Source: VRUE01 sp963805475
Lineage (GTDB): Bacteria > Actinomycetota > Thermoleophilia > Solirubrobacterales > 70-9
Reading direction: 5' to 3'
Length of the DNA: 64,000 nt
Assembly: GCA_963805475.1 (NCBI GenBank)
Contig: CAWDUO010000010.1
Coordinates: 186,001-250,000, forward strand
A program made the position numbers and the translations under genes. The notes beneath the pieces are model-generated. The model had not been told where the DNA came from. It saw only the letters and a list, made by a program, of their open reading frames with translations, and did not search any database. How positions within the stretch are numbered: position 1 is the first letter of the stretch; each line of letters begins with the position of its first letter. Below are positions 21,243 to 31,709 of this stretch, piece by piece.

Positions 21243-21710
21243 ATGTTCAGCTCACTCACCAGCCGCGCGCGCACCGTCGCGACGACGGGCCTGATCGCGG
21301 CGCTCGTGGTCGCCGGGGTCGCCGTCGCCCAGGGCGGCAGCGGCAGCGGCAAGTCCCACCATCGCAAGGCTCTGAGCGGCAAACGGATGCCGCCGCCCCC
21401 GGGCGGCCCGCTCGGCAAATTCGGCAAAGACCTGACCTACGCCGAGCTGCACGTCCAGCATGAAGGCACGGCCGAAACGATCAGGATCGACGCGGGCGAA
21501 GTCCTCAGCGCCAGCGACAGCTCGATCACGGTCAAGGAGAACGACGGCAGCGAAGTCACGGTCTCCGTCGACGCCGAAACCAAGGTGCTCGCCGGCCCCG
21601 GCAAGGAAACCTCCGTCGCCGATCTGGAAGCCGGCCAGCACGTCGTCGTCTGCGGCCCCGAAGGCGGCACGGCGAAGACGATCATGCTGCCGCCTCCAAT
21701 GAAAGGCTAG
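21243..21710 (+). CDS. Small exported protein, DUF5666-like
   Basis: 155 residues preceded by a strong CAGGAGGT ribosome-binding site. Signal peptide or signal anchor at residues 1-30 (basic start, then TGLIAALVVAGVAVAQG). The mature part has a His/Lys/Pro-rich stretch and a small beta domain (ETIRIDAGEVLSASDSSITVKENDG...VSVDAETKV) that resembles DUF5666-type repeats found in exported actinobacterial proteins. It lies 4 bases upstream of a response regulator and sensor kinase, so it may be a periplasmic partner or target of that system (inference). Confidence 0.65.
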   Translation: MFSSLTSRARTVATTGLIAALVVAGVAVAQGGSGSGKSHHRKALSGKRMPPPPGGPLGKFGKDLTYAELHVQHEGTAETIRIDAGEVLSASDSSITVKENDGSEVTVSVDAETKVLAGPGKETSVADLEAGQHVVVCGPEGGTAKTIMLPPPMKG

Positions 21711-21714
21711 CCGT

Positions 21715-22389
21715 GTGAAGGGTTCCATCCTCGTCGTCGAGGACGAGCAGGCGATCGCCGACCTCGTTCGCGCCTACCTCAGGCGCGACGGGTTCGGCGT
21801 CGTCTGGGCCAGCAGCGGCGAGCAGGCGCTGGAGGAGCTGGGGCGCCACCCGGTCCGCCTCGTCGTGCTCGACATCGGCCTGCCGGGGATCGACGGCTTC
21901 GAGGTCTGCCGCCGCCTGCGCTCCCGCACCGGCGTGCCGATCCTGATCCTCAGCGCCCGCGACGACGAGGTCGACCGGGTCGCCGGCCTCGAAGCCGGCG
22001 CCGACGACTACGTCACCAAGCCGTTCTCCCCGCGTGAGCTGGTCGCCCGCGTGAAGGCGATCCTGCGCCGCGCGGGGGGCGGCGAGGCGGAGAACGACGG
22101 CGGGCCGCTGCTCGCCGGCGACGTGGCGCTCGACCGCGCCGCCCGCGCCGTCACCGTGGCGGGCGAGCCGGTCGAGCTGACCGGGCGCGAGTTCGACCTG
22201 CTGGCGGCGCTGCTCGCCCATCCCGGCGTGGTGCTCAGCCGCGACCGCCTGCTGGAGCTGGCCTGGGGCGGCGAGTTCCCCGGCGGCACGCGCACGGTCG
22301 ACGTCCACGTCGCACAGCTGCGCGCCAAGCTCGGCCGCCCCGACCTCGTCCAGACCGTGCGCGGCGCCGGCTACAAGGCCGTCCCGTGA
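21715..22389 (+). CDS. OmpR/PhoB-family response regulator
   Basis: 224 residues, GTG start. Receiver domain 1-120 with acidic pocket VVEDEQ, phospho-acceptor aspartate in VVLDIGLPGIDGFE, conserved Ser in LILSARD and Lys in VTKPFSPREL. The C-terminal winged helix (~130-224) has LTGREFDLLAALLAHPGVVLSRDRLLE and the RTVDVHVAQLRAKLG recognition region. It overlaps the sensor kinase gene by 4 bases (GTGA), a classic two-component operon with the exported protein in front. Confidence 0.93.
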   Translation: MKGSILVVEDEQAIADLVRAYLRRDGFGVVWASSGEQALEELGRHPVRLVVLDIGLPGIDGFEVCRRLRSRTGVPILILSARDDEVDRVAGLEAGADDYVTKPFSPRELVARVKAILRRAGGGEAENDGGPLLAGDVALDRAARAVTVAGEPVELTGREFDLLAALLAHPGVVLSRDRLLELAWGGEFPGGTRTVDVHVAQLRAKLGRPDLVQTVRGAGYKAVP

Positions 22390-23522
22390 TCCGCTCGCTG
22401 CGCGCCCGCCTCTTCGTCGCGATCCTCGGCGTCGTGCTGCTCGCGGTCGGCGCCTCGCTTGCGCTGGGGATCGTGCTGACCCGCGACGCGGTGCAGGAAA
22501 CGCTGCGCAGCAACGCCGAACAGCAGCGCGAACGGCGGCTCGAACAGCAGCTCCGATCGCCGCCGCCGGGCGCGCCGGGCTTCCGCCCGGCCCCACCACC
22601 GCCCCCTCCCCCCGTGAACGTGCTGGGCGGCGACTTCCATCGCTACCTGGCGGCGCTGCTGATCGCCGGCGGCGTCGGGGCGCTGCTGGCCGCCGCGATC
22701 GCGGCGCTGCTGGCGAGGCGGATGACGCTGCCGCTGCGCCAGCTCGGCGCGGCGGCCGGCGAGCTCGCCGAAGGCCGCCGGCCCGACCCCGTCTCCGGCG
22801 GCGGCACCGAGGAGCTCGACGACCTCGCCGAGTCGTTCAACCGGATGGCGGGACAGCTGGCGCTCGCCCGCGACGCCGAGCGGGCCGTGCTGCTCTCGGT
22901 CTCGCACGACCTGCGCACCCCGCTGACCTCGATCCGCGGCTACGCAGAGGGGATCGAGGACGGCACAGTCGAGCCGCGCGAGGCGGCCGCAGTGGTCGCC
23001 CGCGAGGCCAATCGGCTCGAGCGCCTGGTCGGCGACCTGCTCTCCCTCGCGCGCCTGCGCCAGGGCGTGCTCGAGGTGCGCCGCGAGCCGGTCGACCTGG
23101 CGGCGGTCGCCCGCGAGGCCGAGGAGCGGCTGCGCCCGCGGGCGTCCGAGGCGGGGGTGGGCGTGAACGTCGCGGCGAGCGGACCGGCCCCGGCGACGGC
23201 GGACCACGGCCGCGCCCTCCAGGTCGTCTCCAACCTGCTCGAGAACGCGATCCGGGTCAGCCCCGCCGGCGCCGCCGTCACCGTCGCCGTGCGCCCCGGC
23301 GAGGTGCGCGTCGCCGACCAGGGCCCCGGCATCCCCGAGGAGGAGATCCCGCGCGCCTTCGAGCGCTTCCACCTGCGCGCCCGCGCCGGCCGCGGCTCGC
23401 CCGCCGGCGCCGGCCTCGGCCTGGCGATCGTGCGCGAGCTGACCGAGGCGATGGGGGGCGGCGTCGTCGTGGAGAATCTCCCATCCCAGGGCGCCTGCTT
23501 CACGATTCGCCTTCCCGTCTGA
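22386..23522 (+). CDS. Sensor histidine kinase (HAMP, HisKA, HATPase)
   Basis: 378 residues. First membrane segment ~8-32, a short external loop with poly-proline (about 58-76), second membrane segment ~86-110, then a HAMP linker. H-box SHDLRTPLTSIRGY carries the phosphorylated His; N-box NLLENAIR and G-boxes DQGPGIPEE and GAGLGLAIV follow. The external part is only ~50 residues and includes RRLEQQLRSPPPGAPG, so the kinase probably senses through a partner or the membrane. The partner regulator is encoded immediately upstream. Confidence 0.92.
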   Translation: MIRSLRARLFVAILGVVLLAVGASLALGIVLTRDAVQETLRSNAEQQRERRLEQQLRSPPPGAPGFRPAPPPPPPPVNVLGGDFHRYLAALLIAGGVGALLAAAIAALLARRMTLPLRQLGAAAGELAEGRRPDPVSGGGTEELDDLAESFNRMAGQLALARDAERAVLLSVSHDLRTPLTSIRGYAEGIEDGTVEPREAAAVVAREANRLERLVGDLLSLARLRQGVLEVRREPVDLAAVAREAEERLRPRASEAGVGVNVAASGPAPATADHGRALQVVSNLLENAIRVSPAGAAVTVAVRPGEVRVADQGPGIPEEEIPRAFERFHLRARAGRGSPAGAGLGLAIVRELTEAMGGGVVVENLPSQGACFTIRLPV

Positions 23523-23547
23523 CCGCTACCCTCCGCGACACCGCAAA

Positions 23548-24504
23548 ATGGAAGCGATCACCTCCGAACAGCCAGTCATGCCGTCGGCCTCGCCGGCCGA
23601 GCCGTCGTCGCCGGCGCCGGTCACGCCGTCGCGCTCGCCGCTGCGCGCGGCGATCAAGACCGGCCGGCCGCAGGAGTGGATCAAAAACGTCTTTGTCTTC
23701 GCCGGGCTGCTCTTCTCGGGCAAGTTCACCCACGGCGCCGACGTGCTCGCGGCGACGCTGACCTTCGTCGCCTTTTGCCTGATCTCCAGCGCCGGCTACT
23801 ACGTCAACGACCTGGTCGACGTCGAGCTCGACCGCAAGCACCCGAAGAAGCGCTTCCGCCCGCTGGCGGCCGGCGAGCTCTCCGAGGGGGCCGCGAAGGC
23901 GATCGCGCCGCTGCTGGCGATCGTCGCCGTCGCCATCGGCTTCGCCACTGTCAACTGGGAAGTCGGCCTGATGGTCGTCGGCTACGGCGTAGCCCAGATG
24001 GCCTACAGCCTCGGGCTGAAGCAGATCGTGATCGTCGACGTGATGACCCTCGCCGGCCTCTTCATCCTCCGCGTCGCCGCCGGCGCGGTCGCGGTCGACG
24101 CCCACGCCTCCGAATGGCTGCTGCTCTGCACCGGCATGGTCGCCCTCTTCCTCGGCGTCACCAAGCGGCGCCAGGAGGCGGTCTCGGAGCTGCACGAGGG
24201 GACCAGCAGCCGCCCGGTGCTCGAGCACTACTCGCTGCCCTTTCTCGACCAGATGGTCGCCATGGTGACCACCGGCACGGTGATCAGCTACTCGATCTAC
24301 GCGGTCAACTCGCCGATCATCGGCAACAAGATGATGTGGACGATCCCGCCGGTCGTCTACTTCATCTTCCGCTACCTCTACCTGATCTACGACCGCGCCG
24401 ACGACCGCTCGACCGCGGCGATCGTCGCCGACGACAAGAGCATCCTGATCGCCGGCGCGATCTACGTGGTCACCGCCTTCGCCCTGCTCTACATCTTCAA
24501 GTGA
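23548..24504 (+). CDS. ubiA: UbiA-family prenyltransferase, decaprenyl-phosphate phosphoribosyltransferase-like
   Basis: 318 residues with about eight hydrophobic segments. The diagnostic motif NDLVDVELDRKHPKKRFRPLAAG supplies the Mg-diphosphate-binding aspartates; its DRxHPxKRxRP form is typical of DPPR synthases (Rv3806c type), which attach phosphoribose to decaprenyl phosphate for arabinan synthesis. The second motif appears as YDRADDRS. The N-terminal ~30 residues are Ser/Pro-rich and cytoplasmic. The start ATG 23548 is 26 bases after the kinase stop. A different UbiA role (quinone or polyprenyl glycan) is possible. Confidence 0.82.
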   Translation: MEAITSEQPVMPSASPAEPSSPAPVTPSRSPLRAAIKTGRPQEWIKNVFVFAGLLFSGKFTHGADVLAATLTFVAFCLISSAGYYVNDLVDVELDRKHPKKRFRPLAAGELSEGAAKAIAPLLAIVAVAIGFATVNWEVGLMVVGYGVAQMAYSLGLKQIVIVDVMTLAGLFILRVAAGAVAVDAHASEWLLLCTGMVALFLGVTKRRQEAVSELHEGTSSRPVLEHYSLPFLDQMVAMVTTGTVISYSIYAVNSPIIGNKMMWTIPPVVYFIFRYLYLIYDRADDRSTAAIVADDKSILIAGAIYVVTAFALLYIFK

Positions 24505-24522
24505 GGCTTCGCGGCCGTGTTA

Positions 24523-24834
24523 TTAGCCGACCGGCAGGTCGGAGCGCAGCTCGGTCCTGCCGTCGCGCTGGAACTGGAGGTCGATCGTCTCGTTCTTGCG
24601 GTAGGTGCCGAAGAGGCCGAGGTACATCGCCAGCCAGCGGCCGGTCCCGACCTTCTCCTTGACAATCTCGCGGCGGAAGACGATCTCTCCGGCGCGCACG
24701 TCGTAGTCGGCGCCCTCTTTCTGCTGCACCCCGTTGACGAAGACGACGTAGGGCGCTTCGGCGCCCGCCGGCAGCTTCACCCGCCGCCCGGCCGCGTAGC
24801 TCCCCTTCGGTATCTCGCTTCCGGGCTCGCTCAC
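24523..24834 (-). CDS. Conserved hypothetical protein
   Basis: 103 residues. The start ATG overlaps the citrate synthase stop by 4 bases, so it is translated from the gltA message. It is a small soluble beta-rich protein (PYVVFVNGVQQKEGADYDVRAGEIVF) followed by a short hydrophobic patch (WLAMYLGLFGTY). I do not recognise a named domain. Convergent with ubiA, with an 18-base gap. Confidence 0.65.
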   Translation of the reverse strand: MSEPGSEIPKGSYAAGRRVKLPAGAEAPYVVFVNGVQQKEGADYDVRAGEIVFRREIVKEKVGTGRWLAMYLGLFGTYRKNETIDLQFQRDGRTELRSDLPVG

Positions 24835-26192
24835 GCGCCGCGGCGGGGGCGTTTCGGCCGCCGCGCCGGCGGGCCGACGATTTTCTCCGGGCCCTCGCGG
24901 TCGGCCACGGCGACGTACTGACGCTCACGGTGGCCGGTGTAGATCTGGCGCGGGCGGGCGATCTTCTGCTCGGGGTCGTCCTTCATCTCCATCCACTGCG
25001 CGACCCAGCCGGCCGTGCGCGGGATCGCGAAGATCACGGTGAACATCTCGGCCGGGATCTCCAGCGCCTCGTAGATGATCCCCGAGTAGTAGTCGACGTT
25101 GGGGTAGAGCTTGCGCGAGGTGAAGTACTCGTCGGCGAGCGCCTGGCGCTCCAGCTCGCGCGCGATCTCGACCACCGGGTTGTACTCGGTCGCCTCGAAG
25201 ACCTCCTCCATGTGCTGCTGGATGATCCGCGCCCGCGGGTCGTAGTTCTTGTAGACGCGGTGGCCGAAGCCCATCAGCTTCTCTTCGCGGTTCTTCACCC
25301 GCTCGAGGAAGCCGGAGATGTTGTCGACCGAGCCGATCCGCCGCAGCATCCGCAGCACCGCCTCGTTGGCGCCCCCGTGCAGCGGCCCGTAGAGCGCCGC
25401 GACGCCCGCCGCGACGGCGGAGTAGGGGTCGACGTCGGAGGAGCCGACGCCGCGCACCGCGTTGGTCGAGCAGTTCTGTTCGTGGTCGGCGTGGAGGATG
25501 AAGAGCACGTCGAGCGCCTTGGAGAGGCTTTCCTTCGGCAGGTGCTTGGCTTCGGTCTTCTTGAACATCATCGAGAGGAAGTTCTCGGCGAAGTTGAGGT
25601 CGTTGTCCGGGTAGACGTAGGGCAGCCCCATGTTGTGGCGGAAGGAGAAGGCGGCCAGGGTCGGCACCTTGGCGATCAGCCGCACCGCCGCCATGTAGCG
25701 CTCTTCGGGGTCGTCGGTGTGCTTGGCGTCCGGGTAGAAGGTGGACAGCGCGCCGACCCCGGCGAGCAGCATCCCCATCGGGTGGGCGTCGTAGCGGAAG
25801 CCCTCGAAGAAGTGCTTGAGGTCCTCGTGGACGAAGGTGTGGTGGGTGATGTCGTAGACCCAGCGGTCGAGCTGCGGCCCGGTCGGCAGCTCGCCGAAGA
25901 TCAGCAGGTAGGCGACCTCGAGGAAGCTGGAGCGCTCGCTCAGCTGCTCGATCGAGTAGCCGCGGTGTTCGAGGATCCCGGCTTCGCCGTCGATGAAGGT
26001 GATCGCCGAGCGGCACGACGCGGTGTTGGTGAACGCCGGGTCGTAGGAGAGCATCCCGAATTCGCCCTCGTCGACCTTGATCTGGCGCAGGTCCATCGCG
26101 CGGACCGTGCCGTCCTCGATCGGCAGCTCGTACGTCCTGCCGGTGCGGTTGTCGGTGACGGTCAGGGTGTCGCTGGGCATCGCGGCCGCCAT
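24831..26192 (-). CDS. gltA: Citrate synthase
   Basis: 453 residues, type II bacterial citrate synthase condensing oxaloacetate and acetyl-CoA. Catalytic and binding blocks: LHADHEQNCSTNAVR, GPLHGGANEAVLRML, MGFGHRVYKNYDPRA (the two histidines), and the acidic catalytic region before IPRTAGWVAQW. An N-terminal beta domain of ~60 residues precedes the helical core, as in hexameric NADH-sensitive enzymes. The C-terminal PPARRPKRPRRGA tail is unusually basic. Followed by a small overlapping gene. Start ATG 26192; ATG 26180 is an alternative. Confidence 0.95.
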   Translation of the reverse strand: MAAAMPSDTLTVTDNRTGRTYELPIEDGTVRAMDLRQIKVDEGEFGMLSYDPAFTNTASCRSAITFIDGEAGILEHRGYSIEQLSERSSFLEVAYLLIFGELPTGPQLDRWVYDITHHTFVHEDLKHFFEGFRYDAHPMGMLLAGVGALSTFYPDAKHTDDPEERYMAAVRLIAKVPTLAAFSFRHNMGLPYVYPDNDLNFAENFLSMMFKKTEAKHLPKESLSKALDVLFILHADHEQNCSTNAVRGVGSSDVDPYSAVAAGVAALYGPLHGGANEAVLRMLRRIGSVDNISGFLERVKNREEKLMGFGHRVYKNYDPRARIIQQHMEEVFEATEYNPVVEIARELERQALADEYFTSRKLYPNVDYYSGIIYEALEIPAEMFTVIFAIPRTAGWVAQWMEMKDDPEQKIARPRQIYTGHRERQYVAVADREGPEKIVGPPARRPKRPRRGA

Positions 26193-26229
26193 TCTCGCAG
26201 CTTGCAGGCTCTGGCTCGTTAACGGCCGG

Positions 26230-27153
<924 letters not shown>

Positions 27154-27214
27154 AACTTCTCCCTCTTTTCGTGTTACGTGGTTTCAGTGCAGGCAGTCGG
27201 GGCATCGTAAAGGC

Positions 27215-29242
27215 GTGGACAGGGAACGTCCCGTCTCGGGAGCCCGGACCCGCAGGGGATTCCGGCTCGACATCCAGGGCGTGCGCGGTTTCGCGCTGGT
27301 CCTGGTCCTCGCCTGCCATGCCGAGGTGCCGGGCTTCGCGGGGGGATTCGTCGGCCTCGACGTCTTCTACGTCCTCTCCGGCTTCCTGATCACCGGGTTG
27401 ATCCTCGGCGAGCTCGACCGCCGCGGCGACGTCTCGATCAGTCGCTTCTACGCCCGCCGCGCCAAGCGCCTGCTGCCGCTCGCGGTCACCGTGCTCGGCT
27501 TCGTCGTCGTCTGCTCGGCCCTGCTCTACTCGCCGCTGCAGAACCAGAAGGTCTCCGGCGACGTGCTCAGCGCCGCCCTCTACGTCGTCAACTGGCACTT
27601 CATCGCCGAATCGGTCGACTACTTCGCCTTCCACAACGCGCTGATCAGCCCCGTGCAGCACTACTGGTCGCTCTCGGTCGAGGAGCAGTTCTACCTGCTC
27701 TGGCCGCTGACCCTGGGGCTCGGCGCGGGGGTGGCGCGCTGGCGCGGCTGGAGCATGCGCGGGACGATCGCGCTGCTCGTCGTGCCGGTCTTCGTCGCCT
27801 CGCTGATCTACAGCATCGGCTTCACCCCCGAACACACCCGCGCCGCCTACTTCTCGACCCTGACCCGGATCTGGGAGCTGGCGATGGGCGGTGTGCTCGC
27901 CCTCGTCCTGCCGGCCGGCCTGAACCTGCCGCGCCGCGCCTCGGCGCTGCTCGCCGCCGGCGGGCTGGCGGTCCTCGTCGCCACCACGCTGATCTTCACC
28001 GGCGGCACGCCGTACCCGGGCTGGCGGGCGCTGCTGCCGACCCTGGCGACGGTGGCGATCATCGTCGCCGGCACCGCCGCCGCGGTGTCGGGGCCGATCG
28101 CGCTGCTCAGCCGCGCGCCGTTCCAGTACCTGGGCAAGGTCTCCTACGCCTGGTACCTCTGGCACTGGCCGATCCTCGTCTTCGCGGGCGTGCTGTGGAG
28201 CCTTTCGCGCTTCGACCTCGTGCTGGTGACGCTCGCCTCCGGCGTGCCCGCGGTGGCCACCCACTATGCGATCGAGGAGCGCTTCCGCCACTCGCGCAAG
28301 CTCGGACGGCGGCCGAAGCTGGCGCTGGCGCTGGGCGCCACCTGCACCCTCACCGCGGTCTTCCTCGCGATCGGCCTGCAGGAGTCCAACCCGCCGGTGC
28401 CGACCGCCTCGCCCGAAACGGCGCGCGGGGCGATGGCGATAGGGCCGCGCAACCCTCACCTGCAGCGGGTCGACGCGGTGCGCCCGAACCCCTCCGGGGC
28501 CGCCGCCGACAAGGGCGCCCTCTGGGACGACGGCTGCGTGCTCCTGCACGGCGAAACCGAATCGCCGCCCTGCGTCTACGGCGCCAAGAACTCGCCCAAG
28601 ACCGTGGTCGCGTTCGGCGACTCGCACGCCGAGCAGTGGTTCCCGCCGCTGATCGAGCTGGCCAACCGGCGCCACTGGCGGCTGGTCGGCCTGGTGCGCG
28701 CCGGCTGCGTCGTCGGCGACGTGACCTACGAACGGGCCTGCGACGTCTGGCGCCGCAACTCGATGCGCCGCATCGTCGCCGAAGAGCGCCCCGACATGGT
28801 CGTCGTCAGCGACTCGACCGGCGGCCGCTACCAGATCGTCCGCAACGGCCAGCGGCTCGACCGGCGGCGCAGCGAGCCGTTCCTGATCGCCGGCTTCGCC
28901 CGCACGCTGCGGCGGCTGAAGCGCAACGGAGCAAAGGTCGTCGTGATCCGCGACCAGCCGCTCGCCCCGTTCGAACCGCCGGACTGCGTCTCCCAGAACC
29001 TGCACGAGCTGGGCAAGTGCGTGTTCCCCGCCCGGCGCAAGCGCTGGCACGCCTACGACCTGTTCGGCGCCAGGCGAGTGCCGGGGGTGAAGCTGATCGA
29101 CCCGGTCCGCATCCTCTGCCCGCGCCGCCGCTGCCCGAGCGTGATGGGGCACGTGCTCGTCTACCGCAACACGTACCACATGACCGCCACCTTCGCCCGC
29201 ACCCTGACCCCCTGGCTGGGCCGCGAGTTGCCCGAACCCTGA
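27215..29242 (+). CDS. Membrane acyltransferase (acyltransferase 3) with SGNH domain
   Basis: 675 residues from GTG 27215 (earlier in-frame codons overlap the divergent kinase gene). The N-terminal ~370 residues form an acyltransferase-3 domain with ~10 membrane segments: RLDIQGVRGFALVLV, the catalytic-type CHAEVPGFAGGFVGLDVFYVLSGFLI, and YWSLSVEEQFYLLWP. The C-terminal half is an external SGNH domain with GDSHAEQW carrying the nucleophile. Such OafA-like proteins acetylate surface polysaccharide or peptidoglycan: the membrane domain passes acyl groups outward and the SGNH domain transfers them. Confidence 0.88.
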   Translation: MDRERPVSGARTRRGFRLDIQGVRGFALVLVLACHAEVPGFAGGFVGLDVFYVLSGFLITGLILGELDRRGDVSISRFYARRAKRLLPLAVTVLGFVVVCSALLYSPLQNQKVSGDVLSAALYVVNWHFIAESVDYFAFHNALISPVQHYWSLSVEEQFYLLWPLTLGLGAGVARWRGWSMRGTIALLVVPVFVASLIYSIGFTPEHTRAAYFSTLTRIWELAMGGVLALVLPAGLNLPRRASALLAAGGLAVLVATTLIFTGGTPYPGWRALLPTLATVAIIVAGTAAAVSGPIALLSRAPFQYLGKVSYAWYLWHWPILVFAGVLWSLSRFDLVLVTLASGVPAVATHYAIEERFRHSRKLGRRPKLALALGATCTLTAVFLAIGLQESNPPVPTASPETARGAMAIGPRNPHLQRVDAVRPNPSGAAADKGALWDDGCVLLHGETESPPCVYGAKNSPKTVVAFGDSHAEQWFPPLIELANRRHWRLVGLVRAGCVVGDVTYERACDVWRRNSMRRIVAEERPDMVVVSDSTGGRYQIVRNGQRLDRRRSEPFLIAGFARTLRRLKRNGAKVVVIRDQPLAPFEPPDCVSQNLHELGKCVFPARRKRWHAYDLFGARRVPGVKLIDPVRILCPRRRCPSVMGHVLVYRNTYHMTATFARTLTPWLGRELPEP

Positions 29243-29296
29243 GGGGCGCGACGGCGCGGCCGGTGGAACCGGCGGTTGTCAGTAGTGTGGCGGGCG

Positions 29297-30244
29297 ATGC
29301 GCGCGATCCAGATCGACGAGTTCGGCGGGCCCGAGGTGCTCCAGCACCGGGAGGTTCCCGACCCCGTGCCCGCCCACGGCGAGGTCGTGGTGGACGTCGC
29401 CCGCAGCGGGATCAACTTCGCCGACACGCACGCGACCCGCAACGACTATCTGGCCGAGCAGGAGCTGCCGCTGATCCCCGGCGCGGAGGTGAGCGGGCGC
29501 ACGCCCGACGGGCAGCGGGTCGCGGCGATCCTCTCGGCCGGCGCCTACGCCGAGAAGGTCGCCGTGCCGGCGGCGATGCTGATCCCGGTCCCCGACGCGG
29601 TCGACGACGACCGCGCCGCGGCGCTGTTGCTGCAGGGGCTCACCGCGATGGCGCTGGTGCGCCGCTGCGCGCGGATTCAGGAGGGCGAGACGCTGGTGGT
29701 CGAGGCGGCGGCCGGGGGCACCGGCTCGCTCGCCGTGCAGCTCGGCAAGCGCGCCGGGGCGAGGGTGATCGGCCTCGCCTCGAGCGAGGAGAAGCGGGCG
29801 CTGGTCGAGCGGCTCGGCGCCGACGCGACCGTCGACTCGCGCGCCGAGGACCTGGGCGAGGCGATCCGCGCCGCCAACGACGGCAAGCGGGTCGACGCGG
29901 TCCTGCAGATGAGCGGCGGCGCGGCCTTCGACGAGGAGCTCGGCGTGCTGGCGCCGTTCGGCCGCATGGTCGTCTTCGGCATCGCCTCGCGCGAACAGCG
30001 CGAAGTGTCGACCGGCGCCCTCCTGCAGGGCTCGAAGTCCGTGATCGGCTTCTGGCTGCTGCACCTGCTGATGCGCCCGGCCGAGGTCGGGCCGATGATC
30101 GCCGAGCTGTTCGAGCTGGTCGCCGCGGGCGGGCTCGAGGTCAACGTCGGCGAGGTCTACCCGCTTTCGGAAGCGGCGCGGGCGCACGAAGACCTGATCG
30201 CCCGGCGGACCTCGGGCAAGCTGCTGCTGGATCCCTCCAAGTGA
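29297..30244 (+). CDS. Zinc-independent quinone oxidoreductase (MDR family)
   Basis: 315 residues. Medium-chain dehydrogenase/reductase of the NADPH:quinone reductase type: N-terminal GroES-like domain (MRAIQIDEFGGPEVL, SGINFADTHATRNDY) and a Rossmann domain with AAAGGTGSLAVQLGKRAG. Cysteine zinc ligands are absent. Likely reduces quinones or enals with NADPH. The ATG at 29297 is preferred because the codons upstream add six residues with no family match. The stop overlaps the GTG of the helicase gene by 4 bases. Confidence 0.87.
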   Translation: MRAIQIDEFGGPEVLQHREVPDPVPAHGEVVVDVARSGINFADTHATRNDYLAEQELPLIPGAEVSGRTPDGQRVAAILSAGAYAEKVAVPAAMLIPVPDAVDDDRAAALLLQGLTAMALVRRCARIQEGETLVVEAAAGGTGSLAVQLGKRAGARVIGLASSEEKRALVERLGADATVDSRAEDLGEAIRAANDGKRVDAVLQMSGGAAFDEELGVLAPFGRMVVFGIASREQREVSTGALLQGSKSVIGFWLLHLLMRPAEVGPMIAELFELVAAGGLEVNVGEVYPLSEAARAHEDLIARRTSGKLLLDPSK

Positions 30245-31706
30245 CCGCTTTCAAGGAGCTAGGCCTCTCGCCGGAGATCCAGCAGGCGCTGGACGAGCTC
30301 GGCTACGAGCAGCCCAGCCCGATCCAGGAGAAGGCGATCCCGGAGCTGCTCGCCGGCCACGACGTGATCGGCCAGGCGCAGACGGGGACCGGCAAGACGG
30401 CCGCCTTCGGCCTGCCGCTGCTCCAGTACGTCGACCCGGCGGACGACGAGGTGCAGGCGATCGTGATGACGCCGACGCGCGAGCTCTGCATCCAGGTGAC
30501 GCAGGCGCTGCGCTCCTACGCCGAGCACCTCGACGTCAACATCGTCGCCGTGTTCGGCGGCGCGCCGATCAAATCGCAGCAGTCGCAGCTGCGCGCCGGC
30601 GCCCACGTCGTCGTCGCCACGGTCGGCCGGATGATGGACCTGATGTCGCGCCGCTCGCTGGTCCTCACCGCGGCTCGTTACGTCGTCCTCGACGAGGCCG
30701 ACGAGATGCTCGACCTGGGCTTCATCGAGGACGTCGAGAAGATCCTGCGGATGTGCCCGAGCGGGCGCCAGACGGCGCTCTTCTCGGCGACCATGCCGCC
30801 GCCGATCAAACGCCTCGCCGAGAGCTACATGTATGACCCGAAGACGATCAAAATCACGCCGAAGAAGCTGACGGTCGACGCGATCGAGCAGGCCTTCGTC
30901 GAGGTCGACGCGAAGGAGAAGGCGGGCCGCCTGGTCGCGCTGCTGAAGACCGAGGAACCGGAGCAGGCGATCATCTTCTGCCGGACCAAAATCGGCGCTT
31001 CGAAGCTGGAGCGGACGCTGAAGGACAAAGGCCTCGACGTGAAGGCGCTGCACGGCGACATGAGCCAGGGCTCGCGCGACGGGGTGATGATCGCCTTCAA
31101 GGACCACCGCGTGCGGCTGCTGGTGGCGACCGACATCGCTGCCCGCGGGCTCGACATCGAGCACGTCACCCACGTGATCAACTACGACGTGCCGGCCTCC
31201 TCGGAGGTCTACGTGCACCGCATCGGCCGCACCGGGCGGGTCGGCCGCACCGGCCGCGCGATCACCTTCGTCACCCCCGCCCAGCGCGACGAGATCGGGC
31301 GGATCGAGCGCGACGTGAAGACCTCGATCGGCGAGTGGGAGAGCCCCGAGGACCGGATCGAACACGCGCCGCGGCCGCGCCGCCGCGAGCGCGCGCGAAG
31401 CCGAAGGAGAAGGAGCCCGCCAAGCCGGCGGGGGAGGGCGGCGAGGCCAGGGAGCCGCCCGGCAACGGCAAGGCGGTCAAGCTCTTCGTCAACCGCGGCG
31501 AACGCAGCGGGATCGACGAGGAGGACCTGCGCTGGGCGCTGCGCGAGGGCGCCGTCGTGCCCGAGGAGTCGATCCACGACGTCCGCGTCCTGCACCGCTT
31601 CTCCTTCGTCGAGGTCGACCCCGACCAGGCAGAGCGCACGGTCGAGTTCCTCGACGGCACGAAGCTCAAGGGCAAGGAGATCCGCCTGGAGATCGCGAAG
31701 AGCTGA
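30241..31706 (+). CDS. DEAD-box RNA helicase with DbpA-type C-terminal domain (frameshifted)
   Basis: About 488 residues if repaired. Helicase core with Q-motif (YEQPSPIQEKAIP), AQTGTGKTAAFGLPL, PTRELCIQ, VLDEADEMLDLGF, SATMP, and ARGLDIEHVTHVINYDVP with HRIGRTGRVGRTG. Near 31375-31400, in a run of CGC/GCG repeats, the frame changes. The starting frame continues to 31713 with an Arg/Ser-rich nonsense tail. The other frame encodes KPKEKEPAKPAGEGG and then an RNA-binding DbpA domain (KAVKLFVNRGERSGIDEEDLR to the end at 31706). A one-base indel is the simplest cause. Ribosome assembly or RNA remodelling is the usual role. Confidence 0.87.
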
Positions 31707-31709
31707 TCT

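Noticed and set aside
22561..22620. Poly-proline coding tract as a repeat element
   Set aside because: It is a short Pro-rich external loop of the sensor kinase; the DNA is not palindromic or repeated elsewhere.
31335..31706. Separate small gene for the DbpA-type domain, or programmed frameshifting in the helicase gene
   Set aside because: No ribosome-binding site or independent start is evident, and no slippery heptamer with a downstream structure is clear; a one-base indel in a repetitive run is simpler.
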